The translations under genes were made by a program, and so were the position numbers. Below are positions 12,051 through 24,383 of a stretch of DNA of 64,000 bases, one piece after another; position 1 is the stretch's first letter, and the number at the start of each line of letters is the position of its first letter. The DNA is from Sphagnum compactum (lineage: Eukaryota > Bryophyta > Sphagnopsida > Sphagnales), in the NCBI GenBank assembly GCA_965153455.1, contig OZ234495.1:1240001-1304000 (forward strand), read 5' to 3'. The notes under the pieces are model-generated. The model did not search any database. It was not told the origin of the DNA and saw only the letters and a list, made by a program, of their open reading frames with translations.

Positions 12051-14250
12051 CTTTGTTCCTTGTCATGGTTTTAAGCTTTTTCATTCTTGCATTTACGATT
12101 TCCACATTTGCATTCCTTATAATCATGACTTGGATTCTTGCACTTCTTGCCTTCGTATTGATTATAACCATGATGGATTGCAAAAATGAACTCCATTAGT
12201 GTAGTTGATGCATGAAGAGCTAATTTTGCATGTTTGTCCTTCGAATTGTAGGATCGTTGTGAAGGTGGTTTCAATTGTGATGAACTTCAATGGGTTAAGA
12301 AATAGAGAAATGGTCATAATTATGTCTTGTGTGATGGAAGACCAACTTCCATTTATTCACATTGAGTGATAACAACCGTTATTCAATATAACTATTGTAT
12401 GCCATAGACTAATGGGTGGTAAAAATAGATCATAGGTTTACATGCTCTCAATTGACACCTTCAACCATATATATTTCATGATAGAAGCGACACAATGACT
12501 TAAGTTTTTGAATTTTTTTATATATTATTAATAAAACAATTTATCCTTTCATCGATATGTTGGATTATGAATCCTTTAACTATTATTGCAATTTGTTTCA
12601 AATTGTAGTTGTAATTATCAACCTTGTCATTTTTCATGTAGATCAAAGGCTTCAAAATGGGGATCTAGGGCCTTGTCAATGAGGTATTCATCAACTGATG
12701 GAGATTCATTCAACTCATGAATTGGGTATTGGAGATTGATTTTAAGAAAATTTAAGATTCTTGTAATTTTATATTTCAATTGTGGTTTGTTAAAGGCTAT
12801 AACACTTTGACCCCATTGATGTCATTCTACATTCATACAATAGCATGTTTTCATGTTTGTTTATATTTATTTATTGGTTTTTTTAATGTTGCCACATGCA
12901 AAAAAAACCATCTTCATATCCACAAATAGTTGCATTTGGTGGATATGACAAAAAAATTCAAACATTTATCTAGTTAATTTAAAACTTATTTGTTAAATTC
13001 ATACTTTAACCCATCTTGTGGGTAAGATCAACCCATTTGGTGGCCACCATATTCTTGTAGGATTTATGTCAAATTATGACATGATTAATGATTTTTTTTC
13101 TCGTTTATGTAGTTTTTTCATATGTGTTAGGATTGAATCCCCTAAAAATCATAAGCACATAAAAGGAAAAATATTTTCAAAATCTAAAAAACTTTGGACA
13201 TATATTGTTTGAATAACATGAAATATTATAGTATTTTGAGAGGAATAATGTTATTATCTAGTGGACATTGAATCTCATAAAGGCAACATTTATGTAAAAC
13301 TAAATTTACACAAGATTACAACTATATTAAATTTATGCATGAAAGTTCTCAATATTTTGTGAAACGTAACACATTTTGTGGCTAGCTACCACATAATTTT
13401 CATATTTTGCACAATTATATCATGCCATTACAAAATAACGTATATTATCATTGGACAATAATACACTTGATAATTTATACATATGAATTGTATTTAGTGA
13501 AAAAATAACACATCTAGTGGTCAACAAGTAATTTTCAATTTTCCAATTGTTATACATGAATAAAACAAAACAATCTTATGTGGATACACAACCAAATACA
13601 AATTTACATATACACAATGCAATAAATAATATTACATCATGTCACATAAGAATACAATATGTTATAATTTTAAAATTTGATTATTTCTTGAAAATTAACA
13701 AATTGATAGTCCACACATGATATTTCATACACACACAAAATTATTAAAAATTGAAATGAAAAAATGAATGCATCAACCAAAGGAACTTAAAATTTAGGAA
13801 ATCCAATTATACTGAAAATAAGACATGATCAAAAAAATTGGGTCAATATATTATACTTGTAATCAATAATTGATTTTTACAGGTGAACAACATGATCTAT
13901 ATATTGCTTAATGCATTTAACCAGATTCTCTTTAGCTCAACTAGCATGAACAATGTTGATATTTTATGTTATTACTTATTGTTGTATATTTTCAAAGAAA
14001 AAATGATAATAGAATGAATGAAATTTTTACCGATTGTTTTGGATATGTTAAATTGCATATCGAATTGCCTTGCCAACAATCTTTATACAATAATTGTTCA
14101 TCCTTTGCTTCATTTTCACCGACGCCCATCATCGAACCTTTATGAAATGCCTTTAGTCATTCTTGATATTGCTTTTTTGCTCTTATCGTTCACAAAGGAA
14201 TGACCTCTAGATCGTGAGGATTGACGAGAACAAAGTTTCCTACATTCACG
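12051..14250. other. AT-rich spacer, no gene seen
   Basis: Low-complexity AT-rich DNA with scattered short A/T runs. No conserved frame, RNA gene or ordered repeat is visible. Confidence 0.55.
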
Positions 14251-14385
14251 TTTTCAAATGATGCGCATGGTGATGTTCTCCAAAAGGTCTCATGTTTTCA
14301 AATGATGCGCATGGTAATGTTTTCATAAAAGGTTTCATGTTTTCAAATGATGCGCATGGTGATGTTCTCAAAAAAGGTCTCATGT
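14251..14385. repeat. 44/45-bp tandem repeat, three copies
   Basis: Copies start at 14251, 14295 and 14340. Each begins TTTTCAAATGATGCGCATGG and ends near GGTCTCATG. The middle copy differs at a few positions. Confidence 0.88.
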
Positions 14386-17250
14386 TCTTTGGCCAATAGT
14401 AAGGGAAGATGATTGAATCTTATATGTCAACAACTTCCTAATAGTCTACATAAGGGCCCATGGCTCTTTGCATAGGCTTTCATCTTTTAGGATGTCTTGC
14501 TTCTGAAGAATTCCATAACACAATTTCTATCATAATATGCATCTCATCATGTAAGGGGCTATGCCCGTCTTATGGCAAGTTCAAAGCAACAAGAAATAAA
14601 ATATGAAATGTTCCATAAAGTTCCCCAACAAAAAAAAAAAAAAAAAAGGGAAATTCATTGTTCATGGTAACACCTGGTGAACATTCCTTCAAATTTAGGA
14701 CTAAATGGAAACACCAATGTATAGGCATTATTTTCATCAACCATTTCTTAATTAGTTGTAAGGTGGTGCATCCCAAAGTTCAATTTTTTTAAAATTATTA
14801 TTATTATTATTTGCAATGAGCCACTTTGATTGGCCCATCAGAGAAAAAAATTCCAAAAATTTTGTACACTCCCCCAAAAGTTCTCCCAAAATAGGACTTT
14901 TGTGCACACGCCCCCTTCACCTACTCGCCCCCCTTTCTCGGGGGAACATTGCTCAAAATGTGGGACCAAATGAACTTCACAACATTCAATAATCTCTCCC
15001 CCATGGGCATAGCCAACAAGGGAGCTTTTTAAGTACTATGGAATGGGCCCGATTTCACCTAGGAACATGTGAGTGCGGTGCCATTCCAATAGGTGGAAAA
15101 TGCATCGTATGAGGGCCTATTCCAGCACGTAAAGCACTTCAAGGTTTTCTTTTTTGTATTTGAAAGCACCTCCCTCCATGCGAGAGATGGTCCATTTGAC
15201 CAAAGCATCTTGTAGTCAAAAGGACCGTCCACAATCCAGAAGGTGCTTCGGTGTAAGAAAATCTTGACATAACGTGCTTTGCTTTACTTTACGCTGAGGA
15301 AGGCCTGTTCAAAAGAACCCGTAAAATGGCTGCATGTCCCACCTAAGGAAAAACCCTAAAAAAGTGCTTCAATAATACACCCAAACCGAACCGGTTACGT
15401 CGTCACCAAGATAGACATTTGGTACCAAGAGGGGACATTGGTGCGGGGAAAGCATTGCATAGCCATGCATGGCTTGCATTCCCTCCAAATACGTATATTA
15501 TAAATAATGTACTTTAAAGTGTAATTATAATTAAATTTTATGTAAAAACAATGGCAAATATCATGACATGGTTGGAGGTCTTTGTGTATGTTACACCCTT
15601 TACATGCACGTTAATTATTATGTTTAATTTTTTAAATAAAAATAATGCAAATATCATGGCATGGTCGGATGGATGTCCTCGTGTATTTTTTACTACTACT
15701 TTACACGCATTTTTTGTAGCTATTCATTGCAAACAAGTGTAACATGTTTTTTCTTGTGGTAGGAGCCATTTCCTTTGTTCTTCTATTTTTCTCTCTTTTG
15801 GGATTGTTTTCTTCTCTTTTAAATAAAAAAAAATCTCTCCAAAAGGTAGCCTAATAAGATGAAGGCTTTCGTAAAGAGAAGATAAGATAGAGATGCTAGT
15901 CATGCCAACCTTTGATTAATTCTCAAAATATATTTCCTTATATTGGAACTTTATGAAAACTCAAGTTTAAGCTTACGGGGTTTAGGGTTTAGGGTTTTTT
16001 CCCATTGCCCCCAAAACCCAACACAAAATGTTGAATCCCAAGAATAATTCAAACCCCCTTATTAAACCTATATTTTCAAACAAGTAGCTTCGTTAAGTTC
16101 TAAACCAATCTTGAAGACTCTTCCTATAAAGTTGCGAGCATTTGTTTTTGGGGGGGGACTAAAAGTACTTTGGCAATCTAACCAAAGCAAGGATTGTTAT
16201 TGTATGTGTGTGTACATATATATATATATATATATCCATCGTGTTCAAATATACAATCTCACACTTGAAGGATGAAGCTCGACAACATAATGCCCATTGC
16301 TAGATTTACTCTCTACAATGCTTTTTTGTCTCCTCAAATCCTTTCAAACTTCAAAGACATTGGAAGAATGTGTGTGGTGTGAAGTCCAAAGCTTTTGACA
16401 TTGGTTTCCTAACCCTAATGGGTTTCTTGCATGTAGTTCCGAGAGAGAGAGCGAGTCATTCTTAAAAACCCCCAATTGTGTGCATGGTACGTATAAAAAA
16501 AAGGTAAATGATGAAATATTTACTACTTTCTTTGCAAATAGGGGAAATGTTCATCATTTAGGGTTTATTTATCTTTATTTGATACATATATAATTTTTTT
16601 ATTTTTTGAAATTTTATAGTTGGTATGTCTATTCAGTTGATATATTAGAGATATGTTTGTAAGTGAAAAAAAAGACAAAGTGTCAATATCCTAAGTTTGA
16701 TCATTAAAGGGGGGGGAAGGGGGGGGGGGGGGGTGAGATTTTTCTAAAATAGTAAAAAAATAAAATACATTGTATTTAAATATAGGGAATGAAGATGGGT
16801 TGTGAAACTTAAATAAATTATGTTGAATTTTGTGATAATATGTAATTTCATAAGTAGTGTATGAAAAAAAAAAATCCGTTGTACCGTTTCCGAGTTCCCA
16901 TGGGTTAAGTATGTTGGGTAATGCCCGGAGCTGCTCGGGCATTACCGTGCACATTAAAAAGCCTGCCCCACCCAAAAATTCTTAGGACCTTTTTTTTGGG
17001 GTTGAGGGCAGGCATATTAATTAAATTTTTACAAATTAAAAGCCACTTTAATTGGGTTTATTCCACAATACCAAAATAAAATCTGCCCCACCCAAAAATT
17101 TCCTTTTCACCGAGTTTGTTACATTGTAAATACTAATAAACTGGGCAGAAGTAGGGTTTTTTTTTAGGGTTAGGGCAGGCCATGCCATGCCAATTTACAA
17201 GTAATATTGCCTCTTACAAAATGCAGGGGCACTTTGGAAAACTAACACCT
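14386..17250. other. AT-rich spacer with microsatellites and G runs
   Basis: Holds an A-run at about 14630, a telomere-like GGGTTTAGGGTTTAGGG tract at 15977-15996, a (TA) microsatellite at about 16215-16236 and a long G-rich run at about 16709-16733. The phrase CTGCCCCACCCAAAAATT occurs twice, near 16961 and 17083, suggesting a short duplication. No gene seen. Confidence 0.5.
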
Positions 17251-17254
17251 ACCA

Positions 17255-17592
17255 TGTCTACCTAACATAACCTAACCTAACCTAACATGTCTACTTAACC
17301 TAACCTAAAATAACATTTTAACCTAACCTAACCTAACCTAACATGTCTACTTAACCTAACCTAACCTAACATGTCTACTTAACCTAACCTAACCCAACAT
17401 GTCTACTCAACCTAACCTAACCTAACATTTCTACTTAGCCTAACCTAACATGTCTACTTAACCTAACCTATCCTAACATTTCTACTTAACCTAACCTAAC
17501 ATTTCTACTTAACCTAACCTAACATTTCTACTTAACCTAACCTAACATGTCTACTTTAACCTAACCTAACCTGACATGTCTACCTAACCTAG
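17255..17592. repeat. CCTAA (TTAGG-type) array interspersed with ATGTCTACTTA
   Basis: Runs of two to four CCTAA units alternate with ATGTCTACTTAA or ATTTCTACTTAA, making a higher-order unit of roughly 25-35 bp repeated about a dozen times. CCTAA is the complement of TTAGG, the arthropod-type telomere unit, rather than the usual plant CCCTAAA. At this internal position it is most likely a minisatellite. Confidence 0.85.
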
Positions 17593-20100
17593 AGCAGATA
17601 ACCCTAGGAGATTTCCTAAACCCTAAACTTAGACACCTGTCCCAGGCAGCCTTGCCATATGGCGTTGGCACATGCACATCTAAGCCCCCCCTTGAAGCCC
17701 TTGCATTTGCCCCTGCTTTTGCCCCCATTTAATTTATGAGGGGTAAATATTAAAACCCTTTTTTTTATTGTATTAGGGTTTTATTTTTTCTATAAAATAT
17801 TCAATTTTAGGGTTTAGTTTGTTTTTTGGGTTTTAGCATTTTGAGATCTCTGATTTTTGGGGCTTTTAATATTTTGTGCTCTTTTATTTTGTGAATGTAA
17901 AGCTTTGCAACAAGTTTTAATTATTTATATTTGAATTTCATAATTGGTGTTTGCAATTTGAATTCAATGATAATTGACATTTTATATATTAAAAAAAGCA
18001 TGTTGAGGTTTTGAGAAATAATTGTCATAAGAGGCAGAGATTGGTTAAATTGAGAAATTTATTCTTGAAGTTCGAGGTACCATTCACCTTCCATGTAATG
18101 TTTATTTTTTTAGAAAATTAAATTAAAATAAAATACATACTGAACATCTACATGCATAAAAAAAAATTACGCTTTTTAAAAATAAAAAATTGATCAAGAA
18201 CATTAACCCTAATACATATTTTTATATTAAAAACACATTTTTACTTTACATCATACAAAGATAAATTCAAAATAGTTAAACAAAAAATCATTTCGAAAAC
18301 AACCTTAATGTGTACACATACACAAAGATTTAAAATCAAAAAATGAAAATCCAAAAGTTGATGAAAATAATTTTAATCTTAAATACACACTAATGTAAGA
18401 AGAGTTGTTGGAGTCCAAGTGTTGGAAAACAAAAATGAATTTCTACCTTCTAAAAAGTCTCAATTAGTATCCTACACAGTTGGTGATTGTTTTTGTTTGT
18501 GATTTTTTTTATAGTAAAAACTTATTGTTACCATGCTGTTGTATTTTTTTTTAATTTGGGGTGCAACTGCTATGGCTATTGCAACCTAGACTTTCTACTG
18601 CAGTTGTGAGGCTCCACATTCACACCTAGGGGCTTTAGCAAGGGGCAAAGGAGGAGGTTGTTGCTCTAGCCCCCCCATTTGCCCCTTTAAGTTGTGCATG
18701 TGCCCAACCTAATAGTCCAATAGACCACTCCAAATGAGGTTTTAGGCCTTCTGGATATTTCAATTAATGCCACTAAAAATAACATTGTTCTTCTCTATCC
18801 AGATTGCCCTTCCCACAAGGTTATGCCACTCAACAGTGACTAGAACCTTGCATCTTTATAAAACCTTCCTTAGACCTCAGCAGCAAAAATGTTTTGATTC
18901 CAATGCATTGGTGATCAATTGAATGAACTCTCAAGCTTTTTGGGCTTGCATGCATTCCTAGAACCTATCCTAAAACAATTTTGGATCAAGTGAGTGACCT
19001 TTTTCAAGCTTTTGGGCTTGCATGCGTTCGCATAACCTACGAGACATAGAGTCTTTTGCTTCTTCCACTTAACACACTTGTTTTGCTAATCACGTTGTCC
19101 ACTTTCGCTTTCCAAGCATTGAATGCAACCACCTTGTTCAACACTACCCACATAAAGAATCCCACCTTTTTCATATTGTGTTGTTTGTGTCATGTGTTTG
19201 TCCAATGTCATGCATTATTTAAACATGGAAGTTGCATGCATGATTTTTGTGTGTAAACAACACAAATAGACATACAACATCCATGTCTAAACAATACAAA
19301 CATGCATATGACATTCGTGTTTAAAAATTGCACACGACATTGATGTTCAAATAATATAAGTAGATGAATGACATTCGTGTCTATTCCATACAAACTTATG
19401 GAAAGCAAATTTTTCACGACTATTATTTGTCTTATTGTGACCCATGAAGTTTGTGATGACTTGTCACCTCTATGTGGTTGATACTTTTTAAATTGGTAGC
19501 AAATAAATCTTTAGAAGTTTGATTCTTAAACTGCAATTACATGTACAATCCATTTGGTCACGAATGTCTTCATTGCCTCTATTGGGTCAATTAGGGGTAA
19601 TCCACTTGCAGTTTTTTCTCACAACATTAACTCCATGCAACAAAGCAACGAGAGTTGTGAGACAACCTAAACCACATGTAATTAACTAGTAACCATTTAA
19701 TTATGTTGATGTTTTTTTTTTTTCGACCCATATGTTGACAAAATACCACAAGGATGATAAGAGAATGTTACTTACCACAATTGTCTTTCTAACCAATGAA
19801 AATTTGGTTTATACCCAATACTTGAACTTGCATTTCACCTTGTTTAGTAAGAAGTTAACAACATAATGTAACAAAAAAAGGAGGCTACATACATGGCTTG
19901 ACTACTATTGGACATTAGTATGAATTCAAAGCACAAAGTGTATGAAGATTAACAAATCCTATGAATCCTTTCTAACTTCTTACCAAACCCCATAGTTTTT
20001 AGCTTGTTACAAATTCAAACTTTACATAAGAATCATCTACTTGCATTCATCTTTATCTTTATTAAAATTGGTCTAAATTATCAATCATACATTATTTAGA
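17593..20100. other. AT-rich spacer, no gene seen
   Basis: Long AT-rich DNA with poly-A and poly-T tracts. A segment near 18930-19030 contains a short imperfect direct repeat (two copies of AAGCTTTT(T)GGGCTTGCATGC). No coding signal is recognised. Confidence 0.5.
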
Positions 20101-22100
20101 TGGTGGATTTGGTATATCATATTGTTGTGGACTTTCTTTTTAGGCTATCATGGTTTCACTTGGCATCAACACGACCAACATTACTACCCCCCATCCCAAT
20201 ACTATCTACAATTTCACACAAGTAATTAAATTTAACAAGACTAGGTTGAGCAATATCACTATTGACAAATTTCCCTTTCCCTCAAATTTTATAACAATGC
20301 ACAACCCACAATCTCAAAATTCCTCGCAAATTGGGTCTTTTTCCCAAATGTGTCTCCTTAAAGTTTTTAAATCCAAAATCCCGAAATCAACCAACCTAGA
20401 TACCAATGCCTTTAGACCAGCCTATTGTCCGCTAGTGATCTTCATCACTTTCACCAATTCCCACCTACTTTATTCATGTACGTGTTTCTACCATAATCTA
20501 TCCTTTTGACTCCATGTGCAATGAAAGAAAACATGAGTAAAAAAACTATTTAAAAACACAACTATTGGGCATTCTTTCCAACAACCCCCCCCCCTCCCCC
20601 ACAAGAAAATTAAACATAACCTCTACTCAATTGCAATGCATCCACACAATAACTATCAAGAACTTGTGTCCTTAACTTTCCACAAATTGCCATTTATCCC
20701 TTCATCACATGCGTGCCCTTCAAAAACTACCTAAGAAACATCTCATTGATCCCACCATTGCGAGAATTCATCAAGGGCATCACAACAAACAACTTAACTC
20801 CTCTTTTGTCACAACTTAACTTGAGCAAAGCAAAACCACATATTTCTTCCACTCCATTAACCTACAACAAACAAACATCACACACGAAAATACATCAGTT
20901 ATTCATTTTTTTGTCGTTATCTTCTTTCAACTACAAGGTACACTCTTCAATGAACAAAGCAAAATCACATAAAATTTAATGTAATAATATAAAAACATTT
21001 CAAATTTTTTTTAAAAACTTTGAAAGATGTCAAGAATATATATTTTTAAAAGCAGAGGTTAAGGGGGTGAGTTTGAATCATTTACCTTTCACCTTAGCCC
21101 CAAAATTTGATTTGTTTCGTTAATGAATTCCTTCATTAGTCAAATTCCTAATTAACCAACCTTTGATTTCATCACACACGTTGTTTTTGTTGATTTCATC
21201 AATTGGCTTACCCCCTCCTTCATTAACTTTATTTATTTTATCACCTATTGATGATTACTCCCCACCATCAAGATTTATTTTTCTATCTTTAACTTTAACA
21301 TTTGTAAGAGAAGGACAATCTTTGATTTGATGCAATGGGTCCAAGTAGAACCTATATTTGATTTGCAAATAGTCATAATTGATTAACATTGACATTGTTG
21401 CACAAGTGATTTCATTTTGAACTTCCAAAGCAATTTCCCATCCTCTCTTGGTTTTGAGCGTTATGCATAATCTTTGCTTTAAAATCGAGGTTGTTTCTTT
21501 ATTGAATCAAAGAAAGTCCTTGAAGTCAATTATTACATTCCATCCAACACCGCTAAACTTTATCAAAAACTTCCGAAAAATTACCCATGGTAGGATTTTC
21601 ATCCCTTTTAGTCAATCTAGATTGAAACTTAACACCCAACAACAATATAAGATGCATAAACCCTAGCTTGTCCTAAACATGGTCAACATCAACACCTTTT
21701 GGACTATGTTTAATCTATTTGTCTTTAATAAGATGAAACCTTTTCTCAACAAGGATTCAAAAACCACCTTATCATCCATGATTTTTGGTTCGAGTAAACT
21801 AACCAAGAGTTGAAGGCTAACAATCATGATTTGTCTCTTGTGAAGCGCGTGACTAACATATGGTCCTAAAGGTATGCCATTAACTACATCCTAATTAATT
21901 TTTATCATTCCATATTTTGTTTGTCAATAGGAAGCTCATGTAACTCCTTGAATATCCCGATGGCAAAATCTCATATCGAATAACTTTGGTGCCATTGATG
22001 AAGCTTTGCCCTTATTTGACAACCCAAGATCTATTCTAACCCCTTAAAGGGCATTGTAGCTCCCTCTTTTGCAACCAAAGGATTTGTGCAGTTCATACCT
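20100..22100 (-). pseudogene. decayed retroelement gag/ORF1-like region with a worn zinc knuckle
   Basis: Read on the minus strand from about 21780 to 21100, one frame stays nearly open with only a few stop codons. It contains RLCITLKTKRGWEIALEV, then about thirty residues later YRFYLDPLHQIKDC. The last block has the exact spacing of a CX2CX4HX4C zinc knuckle, with both first cysteines replaced by Tyr (TGT/TGC to TAT). This layout (a globular domain, then a CCHC knuckle, then a charged tail) is typical of plant LINE ORF1 or DUF4283-type gag proteins. Weaker coding-like minus-strand pieces continue to about 20150, for example near 20400-20200. No RT domain is visible nearby. Confidence 0.5.
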
Positions 22101-22311
22101 TGGTTCAAACACATGCAATCTACAATGTCCCTCCCTTGGATGGTCATTGCGCCATTGACCAAAATCAAAATTGAAGATACCAAAAACTTACATAAACATG
22201 CATGCTTGTAACACCACCTCAAACTTCTACATAAGCATACCTTCCAAGCTTTCTCATTGTCGCAACCCCACTTGCACTAGGTCAAATACCTTGTGTTTTA
22301 GAGCATGGGTT

Positions 22312-22521
22312 AAAAGTGCACTTCAACTTAATAGGCATTATTTTATATGTATTTTCAGCTTGGTTAAGAATGGTTTCTTTTAAGTTTCTCAGATCGACGT
22401 GTTTTAGGGTATGGGCATGGCTGGAACCCTAAAACACGGCTATCTGACCTACTTGAAGAAACCGTTCTTAACCAAACTGAAAAGACATATAAAAGAATGC
22501 CTACTTGGTTAAAGTGCACTC
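22312..22521. repeat. 210-bp near-perfect hairpin (foldback element or small-RNA-type precursor)
   Basis: Left arm 22315-22410 and right arm 22426-22521 are inverted copies of each other with about 15 differences over about 96 positions by eye, separated by a 15-nt loop (22411-22425). The arm tips near the loop are GTTTTAGGGT and ACCCTAAAAC. The sequence does not encode a recognisable protein. It could be a non-autonomous foldback/MITE-type element or a locus giving a double-stranded transcript. Confidence 0.88.
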
Positions 22522-23185
22522 AAGACAAATAGAAGGTAGATTGTATGTTCTTGCACATCACTCCAAAAGAAAAGGCCACAATCCCCCTTCCTGAGCTCAT
22601 TTGGGAATGGTTTTTTTGGAAAGACAAGCCTCCCTACCTTGCCACCCACCCCAACAATTGCCCACCTTCTAAGGAAATTAGTGTATTAGTGAATAGAATT
22701 TTTCATTTTTTTGGGGGGTGTTCTCACCATGTTCCCAATGATGTTCCTCAAGTTCCCAATGTGTTTCCCAAGGGTGTTCCCAATAACACCACACTTTTAT
22801 TTTATCCCATGTGCTTTGCCTAAAGTTCTCCGCTACCTATATAGGTAGGTGGGCCTCAAGGGAGGCACCATATCTTCACATAGATAGGAATTTTTCTATT
22901 TTGGAGGGCTTTCAAAGTTTCAGCTTTTTTTTCTTTTTTTCTCTTTGGTTTTTCTTGTTGTTGTGATGGGTGAATCAAAATGGCTCATTGCAAGGAAAAA
23001 CAAAAACAAAAGGAACTTGGGAAGCACCCTCATCTATCTATCTATGAAGGGAAGGTAGTTTGTTTTGTTTTGTAGTTATGAGATCCACCGAACCAGGATG
23101 CTTCAGATCATGTTGTTCTTGGTGTCTTTGGAAAGCTCTCGATGAGGCCCTAGGGGTGCATGGGCTTGGTTCCATGATGTCTGGA
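22522..23185. other. spacer, no gene seen
   Basis: Mixed-composition spacer. It has short GTTCCCAATG repeats at about 22730-22785 and a G run at 22711-22718. No coding signal is recognised. Confidence 0.5.
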
Positions 23186-23320
23186 CTTGTGGTGCTTTTT
23201 AAGTTGTTGAATATTGAATGATTTTTTCACTAAAAATTAAATTAAATTGTACTTGTGGTGCTTTTTAAGTTCTTGAATATTGAATGATTTTTTCACTGAA
23301 AAATCAAATTAAATTGTAGC
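23186..23320. repeat. 65-bp direct duplication
   Basis: A 65-bp segment starting ACTTGTGGTGCTTTTTAAGT occurs twice in tandem (starts about 23186 and 23251), with few differences. Confidence 0.8.
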
Positions 23321-23676
23321 TGAAAATTTTGGAGGAATTGTCATGTGCCTTTGATGCTGTTGGAAAGATCTTGATGAGCAGGATTTAATGGAATTTATTT
23401 GGTAAGATTTTGGATTCAGAATGTGGGAGATTAATTGATTTTTAAGTGATTTCTTGCCAATGAAAATTCAAATAAATTCCAAAAAACCCAAGTTTTTGGA
23501 AGGGAAAAAAATCAGTTGAGGATGTGGTAACACTTGGGCCCAACTGCACAAGGCCACACTAGTCTAATTAATAGAAAACAAAGATACAACACCGCACCAC
23601 CGTGGTTAAATTGACCCGGTCTAGAATAACAAATTGTTACCCTGGCCTATTTCTTCTTAGATGATAAGGAGAAAAC

Positions 23677-23990
23677 AAAACTTGGGTATGTGAGAATCCC
23701 TCGTTCCAAGGACCGACCTTACAAGGTCTATATTCGGGTATATATTTTGTGTGCAAAACTTGGGTATGTGAGAATCCCTCTTTCCAACGACCAACCTTAC
23801 AAGGTCTATAGTCGGGCATATATTTTGTGTGCAAAACTTAGGTATATGAGAATCCCTCTTTCCAACGACCGACCTTACAAAAGGTCTAAATTCGGGCATA
23901 TATTATTTGTGTGCAAAACTTGAGTTCGTGAGACTCCCCCTTTTTCCAAGGACCGACCTTGTGTCTATATTTCACCATATATAGTTTGTG
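23677..23990. repeat. 78-bp tandem repeat, four copies
   Basis: Copies start at 23677, 23755, 23833 and 23913. Each begins AAAACTTGGGTATGTGAGAA or a variant and includes GACCGACCTTACAAGGTCTA. The internal TTACAAGGT...ATATATTTTGTGTGC tail is conserved. Short frames on both strands across the array are repeat products. Confidence 0.9.
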
Positions 23991-24130
23991 TTCTCCATAT
24001 TCTCGACAATGCACTGTATCGGGAAAAAGAAAATTTTTAAAAATTTGCGGGTTTGACGGTTTCAGTAAACCGCACTTCTTAGCATCTGAGTAGACCACAA
24101 CCCGCACAAGCATCATATGACGACAACAAT

Positions 24131-24383
24131 CATCCAAATACGAAGCACATCACATGAACCCAAACATGTCAATCATCCAAATACGAAGCACATCACATGA
24201 TCCCAAACATGTCAATCATTCAAATACGAAGCACATCACATGATCCCAAACATGTCAATCATCCAAATACGAAGCACATCACATGATCCCAAACATGTCA
24301 ATCATCCAAATACGAAGCACATCACATGATCCCAAACATGTCAATCATCCAAATACGAAGCACATCACATGATCCCAAACAAG
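24131..24383. repeat. 43-bp tandem repeat, six copies
   Basis: Copies start at 24131, 24174, 24217, 24260, 24303 and 24346. Each is CATCCAAATACGAAGCACAT followed by CACATGATCCCAAACATGTCAAT. They are nearly identical, so the array is young or kept homogeneous. There are no unique spacers, so it is not CRISPR-like. Confidence 0.95.

Noticed and set aside
15977-15996. telomere-like tract as a true chromosome end
   Set aside because: Too short and flanked on both sides by ordinary sequence.
20150-20509. 119-codon plus-strand ORF
   Set aside because: The minus strand of the same segment looks more protein-like and belongs to the retroelement ghost.
23637-23923. overlapping ORFs with repeated HIPKF-type peptides
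   Set aside because: They come from the 78-bp tandem repeat; no evidence of a repeat protein.
24131-24383. possible CRISPR-like array
   Set aside because: Head-to-tail identical units without unique spacers, in a plant nuclear genome.
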